Assembly: GCF_900217905.1 (NCBI RefSeq)
Contig: NZ_OBMO01000005.1
Location: 124,001 to 188,000 of the forward strand
DNA: 64,000 bases
Origin: Alloalcanivorax xenomutans
Lineage (GTDB): Bacteria > Pseudomonadota > Gammaproteobacteria > Pseudomonadales > Alcanivoracaceae
Direction of reading: 5' to 3'
Of the stretch, positions 54,421-62,651 are shown piece after piece. The notes beneath the pieces were generated by a model. That model saw only the letters and a list, made by a program, of their open reading frames with translations, made no database searches and was not told the DNA's origin. The translations under genes were made by a program, and so were the position numbers. Numbering within the stretch: position 1 is the first letter of the stretch; each line of letters opens with the position of its first letter.

Positions 54421-55041
54421 ATGTTTGAACATTATCTGAGTCTGTTCGTCCGCGCCGTCTTCGTCGAGAACATGGCGCTGGCCTTCTTCCTGGGGATGTG
54501 TACCTTCATCGCCATCTCCAAGAAGATCTCCACCGCGATCGGTCTGGGCATCGCCGTGATCGTGGTGCTGACCATTACCGTGCCGGTGAACAACCTGATT
54601 CTGCATTACCTGCTCAATGAAGGGGCGCTGTCCTGGACCGGTATTCCCGCGTTGGCCACTCTGGATCTGCGGTTCCTGGGGCTGCTCAGCTACATCGGCG
54701 TGATCGCGGCGATCGTGCAGATCCTGGAGATGACCCTGGATAAATACGTGCCGGCGCTGTACAACGCGCTGGGCGTGTTCCTGCCACTGATCACGGTGAA
54801 CTGCGCCATCATGGGGGCCTCCCTGTTCATGGTGGAGCGGGACTACGCCTTCGGCGAGTCGCTGGTGTACGGCCTTGGCGCCGGTGCCGGCTGGGCGTTG
54901 GCGATCACACTGCTGGCGGGAATCCGGGAAAAGCTGAAGTACAGCGACGTACCCGACGGTCTGAAGGGGCTGGGCATTACCTTCATCACCGTGGGTCTGA
55001 TGTCCCTGGGTTTCATGTCGTTCTCCGGCGTGCAGCTCTAA
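54421..55041 (+). CDS. nqrE: Na+-NQR subunit E
   Basis: 206 aa, six membrane helices: [80 protein letters not shown]. The Cys in TVNCAIMG, like that in NqrD TNCIVMG, ligates the shared iron-sulfur centre. It ends 21 bp before nqrF, which has an AAGGGGAGA site. Confidence 0.96.
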   Translation: MFEHYLSLFVRAVFVENMALAFFLGMCTFIAISKKISTAIGLGIAVIVVLTITVPVNNLILHYLLNEGALSWTGIPALATLDLRFLGLLSYIGVIAAIVQILEMTLDKYVPALYNALGVFLPLITVNCAIMGASLFMVERDYAFGESLVYGLGAGAGWALAITLLAGIREKLKYSDVPDGLKGLGITFITVGLMSLGFMSFSGVQL

Positions 55042-55062
55042 GGGAAAGGGGAGAGCCAGATT

Positions 55063-56292
55063 ATGAGTTTTGAGATCATTCTTGGCGTCGCCATGTTCAC
55101 CGCCATCGTATTGGCGCTGGTGGCGGTGATTCTGGTGGCCCGTTCCCGGCTGGTGGCCAGCGGGGACGTTCACATCGATATCAATGGCGACCCGGAGAAG
55201 GGCATCGACGCGCCCGCCGGTGGCAAGCTGTTGGGTACCCTGGCCAACCAGGGCATTTTCCTGTCCTCCGCCTGTGGCGGCGGCGGCACCTGCGCCCAGT
55301 GCAAGTGTCAGGTCCTCGACGGCGGCGGCGATATCCTGCCCACCGAGGAAGGCCACTTCACCAAGGGCCAGATCCGCGATGGCTGGCGCCTGAGCTGTCA
55401 GGTGAACGTCAAGCAGGACATGAAGATCAAGGTGCCGGAAGAGTTCTTCGGTGTGAAGAAGTGGGAGTGCGAGGTCATCTCCAACGACAACGTCGCCACC
55501 TTCATCAAGGAACTGACCCTGAAACTGCCGGAAGGCGAGGAAGTGGCCTTCCGTGCCGGTGGTTATGTGCAGCTGGAAGCGCCGCCGTTCGAAGTCAACT
55601 TCTCCGACTTCGATATCAGTGAGGAGTATCGCGGCGACTGGGAGCACTTCAAGTTCTTCGATCTGAAGACCAAGAACACCGAAGAGGTGATCCGCGCCTA
55701 CTCCATGGCCAACTATCCGGAAGAGAAGGGCATTCTCAAGTTCAACATCCGGATCGCCACGCCGCCTCCGGGTTCCTCCGGCATCCAGCCGGGCTTGATG
55801 AGCTCCTATGTGTTCAGCCTGAAACCGGGTGACAAGATCACCGTGTTCGGACCCTTCGGTGAGTTCTTCGCCAAGGACACCGACGCGGAGATGGTGTTCA
55901 TCGGCGGTGGCGCGGGCATGGCGCCGATGCGCAGCCATATCTTCGACCAGCTCAAGCGTTTGCATTCCAAGCGCAAGATGAGCTTCTGGTACGGTGCGCG
56001 CAGCTGGCGCGAGACGTTCTACAACGATGAGTACGACAAGCTCGCCGAGGAGAACGACAACTTCGAATGGCATCTGGCGTTGTCCGACCCGCAACCGGAA
56101 GACAACTGGACTGGCCTCACCGGGTTCATCCACAACGTGCTGTACGAACAGTACCTGAAGGATCACCCGGCGCCGGAGGACTGTGAATACTACATGTGCG
56201 GTCCGCCGATGATGAACGCCGCGGTCATCAAGATGCTGGAAGATCTGGGCGTGGAGCCCGAGAACATCCTTCTCGATGACTTTGGTGGGTAA
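55063..56292 (+). CDS. nqrF: Na+-NQR subunit F (NADH-oxidising)
   Basis: 409 aa. One membrane helix ([20 protein letters not shown]). A plant-type ferredoxin domain has cluster ligands Cys71, Cys77, Cys80 and Cys112 ([20 protein letters not shown]). The flavodoxin-reductase part carries the FAD motif [12 protein letters not shown] and the NAD site [18 protein letters not shown], ending with [14 protein letters not shown] and the usual C-terminal DDFGG. It accepts electrons from NADH. An unusual direct repeat follows before apbE. Confidence 0.97.
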   Translation: MSFEIILGVAMFTAIVLALVAVILVARSRLVASGDVHIDINGDPEKGIDAPAGGKLLGTLANQGIFLSSACGGGGTCAQCKCQVLDGGGDILPTEEGHFTKGQIRDGWRLSCQVNVKQDMKIKVPEEFFGVKKWECEVISNDNVATFIKELTLKLPEGEEVAFRAGGYVQLEAPPFEVNFSDFDISEEYRGDWEHFKFFDLKTKNTEEVIRAYSMANYPEEKGILKFNIRIATPPPGSSGIQPGLMSSYVFSLKPGDKITVFGPFGEFFAKDTDAEMVFIGGGAGMAPMRSHIFDQLKRLHSKRKMSFWYGARSWRETFYNDEYDKLAEENDNFEWHLALSDPQPEDNWTGLTGFIHNVLYEQYLKDHPAPEDCEYYMCGPPMMNAAVIKMLEDLGVEPENILLDDFGG

Positions 56293-56299
56293 ATCATGA

Positions 56300-56360
56300 C
56301 CGATATGCCAGTGGCATATCGCAGCATGATTTACGACCGGCCAGGGAAGGCCGGGCCGGG
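56300..56360. repeat. 61-bp direct repeat, copy 1
   Basis: Begins CCGATATGCCAGTGGCATAT and ends GGCCGGGCCGGG. It contains the palindrome GATATGCCAGTGGCATATC and a second small palindromic part, CGGCCAGGGAAGGCCG. Copy 2 is 123 bp further with two mismatches over 61 bp. It starts 8 bp after the nqrF stop. Confidence 0.85.
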
Positions 56361-56422
56361 GGTTGGCGAAACTCCGGGCGTCGCGCCAGGGATGGCGACT
56401 CCGAGTCTGTTGGCATCCACCG

Positions 56423-56483
56423 CCGATATGCCAGTGGCATATCGCAGCATGATTGACGACCGGCCAGGGCAGGCCGGGCCGGG
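56423..56483. repeat. 61-bp direct repeat, copy 2
   Basis: The same unit as at 56300-56360, differing at two positions. The frame stays open through both copies and reads DMPVAYRSMI twice, running on into apbE. The interval between copies (56361-56422) carries GGCGTCGCGCCAGGGATGGC-type sequence of unknown role. Confidence 0.85.
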
Positions 56484-56568
56484 AGAGGGTGAAACAATAG
56501 CCAACCATGGCCGGGCTTTGTTTATCGATACCGCGTATTGGCGTTTGGGCCCTGTCCTGGGAGCAGCC

Positions 56569-57597
56569 ATGAAATCCCGTCTCTTTCTGATTCCCTTCTC
56601 GCTGTTGCTGCTGTTGATACTGAGCGCCTGCGACGACGCTCAACAACGGCTTTCGGCGTTGTCCGGCCCGACCATGGGCACCACCTGGTCGGTGAAGTTC
56701 ACCGGTTCCCCCCGCGACGGTATTCCGGCACTCAAGACCGAGCTGGAGGCGGCCCTGGAGCAGGTGAACCAGGAGATGAGCACCTATCGGCCGGATTCGG
56801 ACCTGTCCAGGTTCAATCAGGCGGAGGCGGGGACGGTCCAGACCTTGCCGGAAGATTTCGCCAAGGTACTGGCGGCGGCGTTGAAATTGTCGGGAGACAC
56901 CAACGGCGCCTATGACGTCACCGTGGGGCCTTTGGTGAATCTATGGGGCTTTGGCCCGGATCCGGACCGCTTCGAACCACCGGCGGACGAGGACGTCCAG
57001 GCAGCGCTGAGGCGCATCGGCTGGCAGCGGCTGACGCTCCAGGGGCGGGAGGCGACCCAGCCCGGCGGACTGTATGTGGACCTGTCCTCCATCGCCAAGG
57101 GCTTTGGCGTGGACAAGCTGGCCGGAGTGCTCAAAGAAGCCGGCATCAGTAATTATCTGGTGGAAGTTGGCGGCGAACTGGTGGCGTCCGGCACCAAACC
57201 TTACGGCCAGCCCTGGCGCGTGGCCATCGAGCGCCCGGAAGTGGGCAGGCGGGAAGTGGAGAAAGTGCTGAAACTGCACGATATCGCCATTGCCACCAGC
57301 GGCGACTACCGCAATTTTTTTGAAGAGGACGGTAAGCTGTTCTCCCACACCATCGACCCCCGTACCGGTTACCCGGTTACTCATCATCTGGCATCGGTTA
57401 CCGTGCTGCACAAGTCCTGTATGATGGCGGATGCTCTGGCCACCGCGCTGACCGTGCTGGGGCCGGAAGAGGGCGTCGCCTTCGCCCGCGAGCATGAACT
57501 GCCGGTGCTGTTCATTGTCAGAACCAATGAGGGGCCAAAAGAAATTCTGACCCCGGCTTTCCAGGCTGTTCTGGACAGCCAGAAACAGGAGAAGTGA
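56569..57597 (+). CDS. apbE: FAD:protein FMN transferase ApbE (lipoprotein)
   Basis: 342 aa. Lipoprotein signal MKSRLFLIPFSLLLLLILSA followed by Cys21. ApbE core: GPTMGTTWSVKF, EMSTYRPDSDLSRFN, GPLVNLWGFGP, DLSSIAKGFGVDKLAG, YLVEVGGELVASGTKP, FSHTIDPRTGYPVTHHLASV and MMADALATALTVLGPE. It attaches FMN to the Thr of NqrB and NqrC in the periplasm. ATG 56569 starts the signal peptide; an upstream open frame through the 61-bp repeats would bury it. It is 1 bp before nqrM. Confidence 0.94.
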   Translation: MKSRLFLIPFSLLLLLILSACDDAQQRLSALSGPTMGTTWSVKFTGSPRDGIPALKTELEAALEQVNQEMSTYRPDSDLSRFNQAEAGTVQTLPEDFAKVLAAALKLSGDTNGAYDVTVGPLVNLWGFGPDPDRFEPPADEDVQAALRRIGWQRLTLQGREATQPGGLYVDLSSIAKGFGVDKLAGVLKEAGISNYLVEVGGELVASGTKPYGQPWRVAIERPEVGRREVEKVLKLHDIAIATSGDYRNFFEEDGKLFSHTIDPRTGYPVTHHLASVTVLHKSCMMADALATALTVLGPEEGVAFAREHELPVLFIVRTNEGPKEILTPAFQAVLDSQKQEK

Positions 57598-57598
57598 T

Positions 57599-57835
57599 AT
57601 GTTTGCCACTCTTATTGCCGCCTTTGTCGTTATCGGCATCCTGTTCGCCGCCATGGCCGTTGGCGTGATCTTCTCCAACAAGCCGATCAAGGGGTCCTGT
57701 GGCGGCCTGGCAACGCTGGGCATGAAGGACGGCTGCGAAATCTGCGGCGGTGACCGCAATGCCTGCGAGGAAAACACCCGCCAGGAAAACGCCAAACGCG
57801 CCGGAAGCCTGGGTAAGGACGTGCTGAAAACCTGA
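57599..57835 (+). CDS. nqrM: Na+-NQR maturation protein NqrM
   Basis: 78 aa (DUF539): a membrane helix, MFATLIAAFVVIGILFAAMA, then the four-cysteine motif KGSCGGLATLGMKDGCEICG followed by GDRNACEE. NqrM is needed to assemble the NqrD/E iron-sulfur centre. It closes the operon; a repeat element with a hairpin follows. Confidence 0.94.
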   Translation: MFATLIAAFVVIGILFAAMAVGVIFSNKPIKGSCGGLATLGMKDGCEICGGDRNACEENTRQENAKRAGSLGKDVLKT

Positions 57836-57845
57836 AAAAAAAGCA

Positions 57846-58043
57846 GGTAACAGTTAATAGTGAATAGTTAACAGCGGCGCGCGGGACGACCATGCGCTCT
57901 GAAAGCAAAGAGGCCGCGCCCAGAGAGGAGAGCGGCCTCTTTGCTTTAAACAGAAGAGAGGCAGAGGAGTTGCAGATACACAAATGCCTTTTGCGGATCC
58001 GCAATGTTTTTCGCTGTTAACTATTCACTATTAACTCTTAACT
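57846..58043. repeat. Composite element with GTTAACAGT-type inverted ends and internal hairpin
   Basis: The left end, AACAGTTAATAGTGAATAGT then TAACAG, is at 57846-57874; the right end, CGCTGTTAACTATTCACTAT then TAACTCTTAACT, is at 58012-58043 and is the inverse. Inside are the hairpin 57902-57947 and TTTTGCGGATCCGCAATG. It spans the whole gap between nqrM and the convergent GNAT-C39 gene and supplies the last codons of that gene. Confidence 0.72.
57902..57947. terminator. Bidirectional hairpin terminator after nqrM
   Basis: A perfect 16-bp stem, AAAGCAAAGAGGCCGC/GCGGCCTCTTTGCTTT, with a 14-nt loop. The A/T-rich stem foot gives T runs on both strands, suiting the convergent genes. Confidence 0.78.
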
Positions 58044-59128
58044 GCCTTAACAATTACTGCCGTACGCAGCCGTGACTGCCCATAGCGGGCCATTTTGTCG
58101 AAGCCGTCGCGGGCGATGGGAATGTATTGGCAGTCCAGGGGGATCTGATCCTCCGCCGGGTCCGGGTCATGGATGTAGAAACACTCCCGGTCGCCGCCGG
58201 CCACCACCACCCAGTGGGGCGCTTTGCGACCGTCCAGCCGCCAGGTGCTGATCAGCACCATGGCCACTTCACCGTTTTCCAGCGCCTGATCCAACCGCTC
58301 GCTGTCCAGTTCCATGTAGTGCACCGGAATGGCTTGCGCCTGTGCCTGTTCGACGAAGTGGTGGTGGACCGTTTCCATCACTCTTTTCTTGTGCGCATCA
58401 CGCACCGAATCAAGAAACAGAGGGCCACGTTGATTGCACCAGACCTCGGCGGCGAGTCCGCGTCGGCGCGCCGCCAGGGCCAGGCCGAGCGGGTGGCAGC
58501 CGCCGTGTCCGGCGGTCATGAAGATGGTGGTGGCTTCGCGCCAGATCAGCAGTTCCTCGCTGTCGCTGGGCGGTTCGCCCTGTAGCGCGGCACGAGCCAT
58601 CATCAGGCAGGCGGGGCCGCAGGAGAAATCGGTGCTCTGCCGGATCCACGGCACCGCCAGCCGCTCGCCGCCGTCGGGCCGGTAATGCAGCCGTTTCTGG
58701 AAACGCAGGGCGTCCTGATGGTCCTCGTAATAGTCGGCGGTCTGGCCGAGCAGCCGATAACCGCGCCGTTCATACAGGCGGATGGCGGCGGCGTTGTCCT
58801 CGCGGACTTCCAGGCGCAGGTAAAGTCGGCGATGACGGTGCGCGTAGTGCTCGGCGGCGTCGAGCAACTGCTCGCCAAGCCCTTTGCCGCGCTGGCTGGC
58901 GTCCACCGCGATGGAGTAGAGGCGCGCCAGACGAGTGCCTTTGTACAGCATTACCAGGGCGTAACCGACCAGACCGTGCCCTTCTTCCTCCGCCACGATC
59001 AGGCCGCAAGGGCTCTGCCGTAGCCAATGGCGGAAGCTGCGGCGGGATAACCGGTCGCTGCTGAAGCAGCGTTGCTCCAGGGCGCACAGGGCGTCCAGGT
59101 CGTCGGCGCGGGCGGTGCGTAATGCCAT
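58031..59128 (-). CDS. GNAT acetyltransferase fused to a C39-like peptidase domain
   Basis: 365 aa. Residues 1-150: GNAT fold with LYSIAVDASQRGKGLGEQLL then DAAEHYA and EVREDNAAAIRLYERRGYRL. Residues 160-365: C39-like papain fold with the Cys in TDFSCGPACLMMARAAL, His in APHWVVVAGGD, Asp in FYIHDPDPAEDQ. Such fusions are usually neighbours of a RimK-like ATP-grasp ligase; none is visible here. It may modify and process a peptide or protein N-terminus (inference). The last residues, AVKS, are encoded by the composite repeat. Confidence 0.85.
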   Translation of the reverse strand: MALRTARADDLDALCALEQRCFSSDRLSRRSFRHWLRQSPCGLIVAEEEGHGLVGYALVMLYKGTRLARLYSIAVDASQRGKGLGEQLLDAAEHYAHRHRRLYLRLEVREDNAAAIRLYERRGYRLLGQTADYYEDHQDALRFQKRLHYRPDGGERLAVPWIRQSTDFSCGPACLMMARAALQGEPPSDSEELLIWREATTIFMTAGHGGCHPLGLALAARRRGLAAEVWCNQRGPLFLDSVRDAHKKRVMETVHHHFVEQAQAQAIPVHYMELDSERLDQALENGEVAMVLISTWRLDGRKAPHWVVVAGGDRECFYIHDPDPAEDQIPLDCQYIPIARDGFDKMARYGQSRLRTAVIVKAVKS

Positions 59129-59258
59129 TTAGCGGGTGCTCGTCAGCGGCCGCGGAAGACGGCCACGACGGCAGCATAAGACAGCCGAAACAGTGACGCC
59201 AGCGGATGACGCTGAGGCGCGCCAAAGGCATACTGAGGCGCTTCGAGGAGAACCATTC

Positions 59259-60401
59259 ATGGCATCACCAACGCCCCCGGTGCGGGGGTTGATATTGTCC
59301 GGTGGCGGCGCTCGCGCCGCCTATCAGGTCGGGGTATTGCGCGCGGTGGCGGAAATGCTGCCGGCGCAGTCGCCCAATCCGTTTCCGATTATTTGCGGCA
59401 CCTCCGCCGGCGCCATCAACGCCGCCGGTCTGGCCGCCGGTGCTCACAACTACGCCACCGCGGTGCACAGCCTGGACCGGGTGTGGTCCAACATGACCGC
59501 CGAGCAGGTTTACCGCACCGATATTTTCGCTTTCACCAGCAGCCTGCTGCGCTGGATGTTTTCCGCCGCCACCGGCGGCCAGGCCAAGACTCGCAGCGCC
59601 TTGCTCGATAACACGCCGCTGAAACGGCTGCTGCGCTTGCTGATCAATTTTCAGCGGATCGGCGACAGCGTGGACAAGGGCCATTTGCGGGCGCTGTCGA
59701 TCACCGCGTCCAGTTACGCCACCGGCGAGTCGGTATCGTTCTTCCAGGGCGCCGATGATCTGCAGGAATGGACCCGGGCCCGCCGCCTCGGGCGCCGCTC
59801 GGTGATCGGTGTGCAGCACATGCTGGCGTCGGCGGCGATTCCGCTGTTGTTTCCGGCGGAGCAGGTGGACGGCAGTTTTTACGGCGACGGCGCGGTACGC
59901 CAACTGGCCCCGGTGAGCCCGGCATTGCATCTGGGCGCCAACCGCCTGTTGGTGATCGGCGTGTCCGGCGGCAACAGTCCGGGACAGCAACAGGCGCTCA
60001 GCGGCTATCCTTCGCTGGCCCAGGTGCTTGGTCATGTGTTGAACAGCGTGTTCGTCGATACCCTGGAAGGGGACGTGGAACGGCTCGAGCGCATCAACAA
60101 CACCCTGGCCGCCACCGATGCCGGTCAGCGGCGCCAGCGTGGCATCCAACTGCGTCCCGTGGACGTTCTGAAGATCTATCCCTCCGAGCCCATCGACGAG
60201 ATCGCGGGGCGGCATTCGCGCGAGTTGCCGCGCACCTTGCGGTTCTTCTTGCGCGGTTCCGGCGCCACCCGTTCGCCGGGTGCCGGCGCGCTCAGTTATT
60301 TGCTGTTCGAGCCCGGCTTCACCCGCGAGCTGATCGAATTGGGGTATCGGGACGCGACGGCCCGGGAGCAGGAAATCCGCGACTTCTTCAAGGATCCCTG
60401 A
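59259..60401 (+). CDS. Patatin-like phospholipase
   Basis: 380 aa. Oxyanion motif LSGGGARAAYQVGVLRA; nucleophile Ser in ICGTSAGAINAAG; catalytic Asp in FYGDGAVRQLAP. The rest includes SASAAIPLLFPAEQVDG-like FadD-type region (MLASAAIPLLFPAEQVDG) and a long helical C-terminus. Cytoplasmic or inner-membrane-associated lipid acyl hydrolase; substrate unknown. GAGGAG supports ATG 59259. The 3' end overlaps the convergent gdp gene by 14 bp. Confidence 0.9.
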   Translation: MASPTPPVRGLILSGGGARAAYQVGVLRAVAEMLPAQSPNPFPIICGTSAGAINAAGLAAGAHNYATAVHSLDRVWSNMTAEQVYRTDIFAFTSSLLRWMFSAATGGQAKTRSALLDNTPLKRLLRLLINFQRIGDSVDKGHLRALSITASSYATGESVSFFQGADDLQEWTRARRLGRRSVIGVQHMLASAAIPLLFPAEQVDGSFYGDGAVRQLAPVSPALHLGANRLLVIGVSGGNSPGQQQALSGYPSLAQVLGHVLNSVFVDTLEGDVERLERINNTLAATDAGQRRQRGIQLRPVDVLKIYPSEPIDEIAGRHSRELPRTLRFFLRGSGATRSPGAGALSYLLFEPGFTRELIELGYRDATAREQEIRDFFKDP

Positions 60402-61188
60402 GGCTCGGATCCAACTCGGCCTGGGCGGCGGGGGCCGCCACCTGACGCTGATCCTTGCCGCGAAAGTGGGCCAGGAAGCTGGTGGGGAAGTCGGTGATGA
60501 TGCCGTCCACGCCGAGCCTTGCCAGCCGTTCCGCCTCATTGAGATCATTGACGGTCCAGGTGGAGACCTTGAGTCCGCGCCGGCGGGCGCTGCGCATCAG
60601 CCGCGGCGAGACCAGACTGTGGTGGGGCATCAGCCAGCGGCAGCCGAGCGCGGCGGCGCGCCGGGTGGGTTGTTGGTAGCGGTATTCACTGACATAGCCG
60701 CGTTCAAGATGCGGGGCCATGGTGGCGACCATGCGCAGGAAGCCGGTATGACTGGAGGTGATCACCACCCGCTCACGCAGACCGTCCTGGTCGATCATAT
60801 GCGTCAACTGATGGGCCAGCTGGTGCAGGATGGCACGGTCGGCGCCCTTCACCTCGAACTGAAAGCGCATGGCCGGGCCGCACAGGGCCACTACTTCGCG
60901 CAGCGAGGGCACCCCCACGGTGCTGTGCCAGCCGGGTGTGTTGACGCGGGCGTCCATCAGATTGAGCTGGGCCAGGGTGAAATGCCTGGCGTGGCCCTTC
61001 TGGCCGGTGGTGCGCTTCAGGTCGCTGTCGTGCAGAACGATCAGATGGCCGTCGGCGGAAAGGCGCACATCCAGCTCGATTTCTCCGGCGCCCGCCGCCA
61101 CCGCCACCTGAAAGCCCGCCAGGGTGTTCTCAGGCGCCTCGCCACGGGCGCCGCGATGGCCGACGATGGTGGGGAAGGGCTGGGACAT
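60388..61188 (-). CDS. Glycerophosphodiester phosphodiesterase family protein
   Basis: 266 aa, TIM-barrel GDPD: TIVGHRGARGEAPENTLAGF with the catalytic His-Arg pair, IELDVRLSADGHLIVLHDSD then LKRTTGQKG, FQFEVKGADRAILHQ, and KVSTWTVNDLNEAERLARLG then VDGIITDFP. There is no signal peptide, so it is the cytoplasmic type. It hydrolyses deacylated phospholipids to glycerol-3-phosphate. It is convergent with the patatin, whose product lysolipid could feed this step (inference). Confidence 0.93.
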   Translation of the reverse strand: MSQPFPTIVGHRGARGEAPENTLAGFQVAVAAGAGEIELDVRLSADGHLIVLHDSDLKRTTGQKGHARHFTLAQLNLMDARVNTPGWHSTVGVPSLREVVALCGPAMRFQFEVKGADRAILHQLAHQLTHMIDQDGLRERVVITSSHTGFLRMVATMAPHLERGYVSEYRYQQPTRRAAALGCRWLMPHHSLVSPRLMRSARRRGLKVSTWTVNDLNEAERLARLGVDGIITDFPTSFLAHFRGKDQRQVAAPAAQAELDPSLRDP

Positions 61189-61366
61189 GGCGGGTATCCT
61201 GTACGGCGGTCATAGAAAATTGCCGGGAGCAATAAAAAAGCTGGCGGCATTGTGCAGCGCGCCGGGGAACGCCGCAAGCGTCGGCGCGGGGGTTGCAAAA
61301 CGTCATAAAACGGTCATTCTTGAACCCTAGGATCACCGCGAATGGCGTGAATCGGGAAACCTCCAT

Positions 61367-62533
61367 ATGTGGCATGTGGCCAAACTGTACGGGCGGTTGT
61401 TCCTGAAATCCTGGAACCCGGATTATCAGGGCAGGGTGAGTGGTTGGTCGCCGCGACGGCTGCTGGCCATGGCGCTGTTCTGGCCCGCCTTTTTGCTGCT
61501 GCAGACGATCAACGGCCTGGCCTTGCTGCTGGATCGGGTGCTGTTTCCCCGTTATCGCCAGATTGCCGTGCGCGAGCCGCTGTTCGTGGTGGGCATTCCG
61601 CGCAGCGGCACCACTTTTTTGCACCGTCTGCTGGCCGGCGATGACCAGCGTTTCACCACCACCTCCCTGTGGGAACTGATTTTCGCGCCCTCCATCAGCC
61701 AGCGTTACCTGTTTCACGGCATCGGCCTCATCGACCGCCGGCTCGGCCAGCCGCTGGGACGGCTGCTGGCCTGGCTGGAGCGGCGGCTGCTCGGCGGTCT
61801 GGATGATATTCACAAGACCGGGTTGCGTGATCCGGAGGAGGATTACCTGGCGCTGTTGCCGGTGCTGGGTTGTTTCCTGCTGGTGCTGGTGGTGCCGGAC
61901 GAGCGTCTCTGGCGCCTGACATTCGCCGACCGCGATCTGCCGGCGGCGGAAAAGCGCCGGATCATGGCGGCCTACCGCCGGTTCGTGCAGCGGCACCTGT
62001 ATTTCCATGGCGAGGACCGGGTGTTCCTGTCCAAGAACCCCTCGTTCACACCCTGGATCCAGGCCCTGGCGGAGACCTTTCCGGACGCCCGTTTCATCGG
62101 CTGTCTGCGTAACCCCACTCAATCGGTGCCCTCACAGATCAACTCCATTGTCGTCGGTGCCCGTCTTTTCGACGGTCGTGATACCGCTGCCTACTGGCGT
62201 GAGGGCTTCATGGCGATGCTCGACTACTACTACCGTCACCTGCTCGACAGCCTTGACGCGCTGCCGCAATCCCGCCAGGCGCTGTCGGTAATGGAGTCAC
62301 TCGCCGCCGATCCGCGGGACACGGTGGAAGGGTTCTACCGGCGTTTCGGTTGGACGCCTTCGCAGGAGTACCAGCGCTATCTCGTCGCCGAGTCGGAACG
62401 TGCCCTGCGTTATCGCAGCGGTCATCATTACGATGCCCGCGAACTGGGGTTGGAGGTGGAGCCGTTGCGGCGCACCTTCGGCTGGGTCTACCAGCGTTTT
62501 TCATTCCCGCTGCCGGAAGGAGAGAGTGGATGA
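61367..62533 (+). CDS. Sulfotransferase family protein
   Basis: 388 aa. The 5'-PAPS loop reads VGIPRSGTTFLHRLLAGDD at about 74-92 and the 3'-phosphate region FIGCLRNPTQSVPSQINS. An N-terminal hydrophobic segment (LLAMALFWPAFLLLQTINGL) suggests membrane attachment. YRRFGWTPSQEYQRYLVAES near the C-terminus is typical of the bacterial Sulfotransfer_3-like branch. The acceptor is unknown; a lipid or surface glycan is plausible from the glycosyltransferase downstream. Confidence 0.88.
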   Translation: MWHVAKLYGRLFLKSWNPDYQGRVSGWSPRRLLAMALFWPAFLLLQTINGLALLLDRVLFPRYRQIAVREPLFVVGIPRSGTTFLHRLLAGDDQRFTTTSLWELIFAPSISQRYLFHGIGLIDRRLGQPLGRLLAWLERRLLGGLDDIHKTGLRDPEEDYLALLPVLGCFLLVLVVPDERLWRLTFADRDLPAAEKRRIMAAYRRFVQRHLYFHGEDRVFLSKNPSFTPWIQALAETFPDARFIGCLRNPTQSVPSQINSIVVGARLFDGRDTAAYWREGFMAMLDYYYRHLLDSLDALPQSRQALSVMESLAADPRDTVEGFYRRFGWTPSQEYQRYLVAESERALRYRSGHHYDARELGLEVEPLRRTFGWVYQRFSFPLPEGESG

Positions 62534-62651
62534 AAGCGGATTGTCACAAAATCGACATCGGCTCTCACCATACTGTGCCCGCGAACACGCATCGCCCTGG
62601 TATCGTCACGATGATGTGCCAGCGCGATGCGTATTCACGAGGCAAAGTCCC

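Noticed and set aside
54367-56646. A 759-codon open frame opposite nqrE-nqrF
   Set aside because: Antisense shadow across two well-supported Na+-NQR genes and the 61-bp repeats; low-complexity product.
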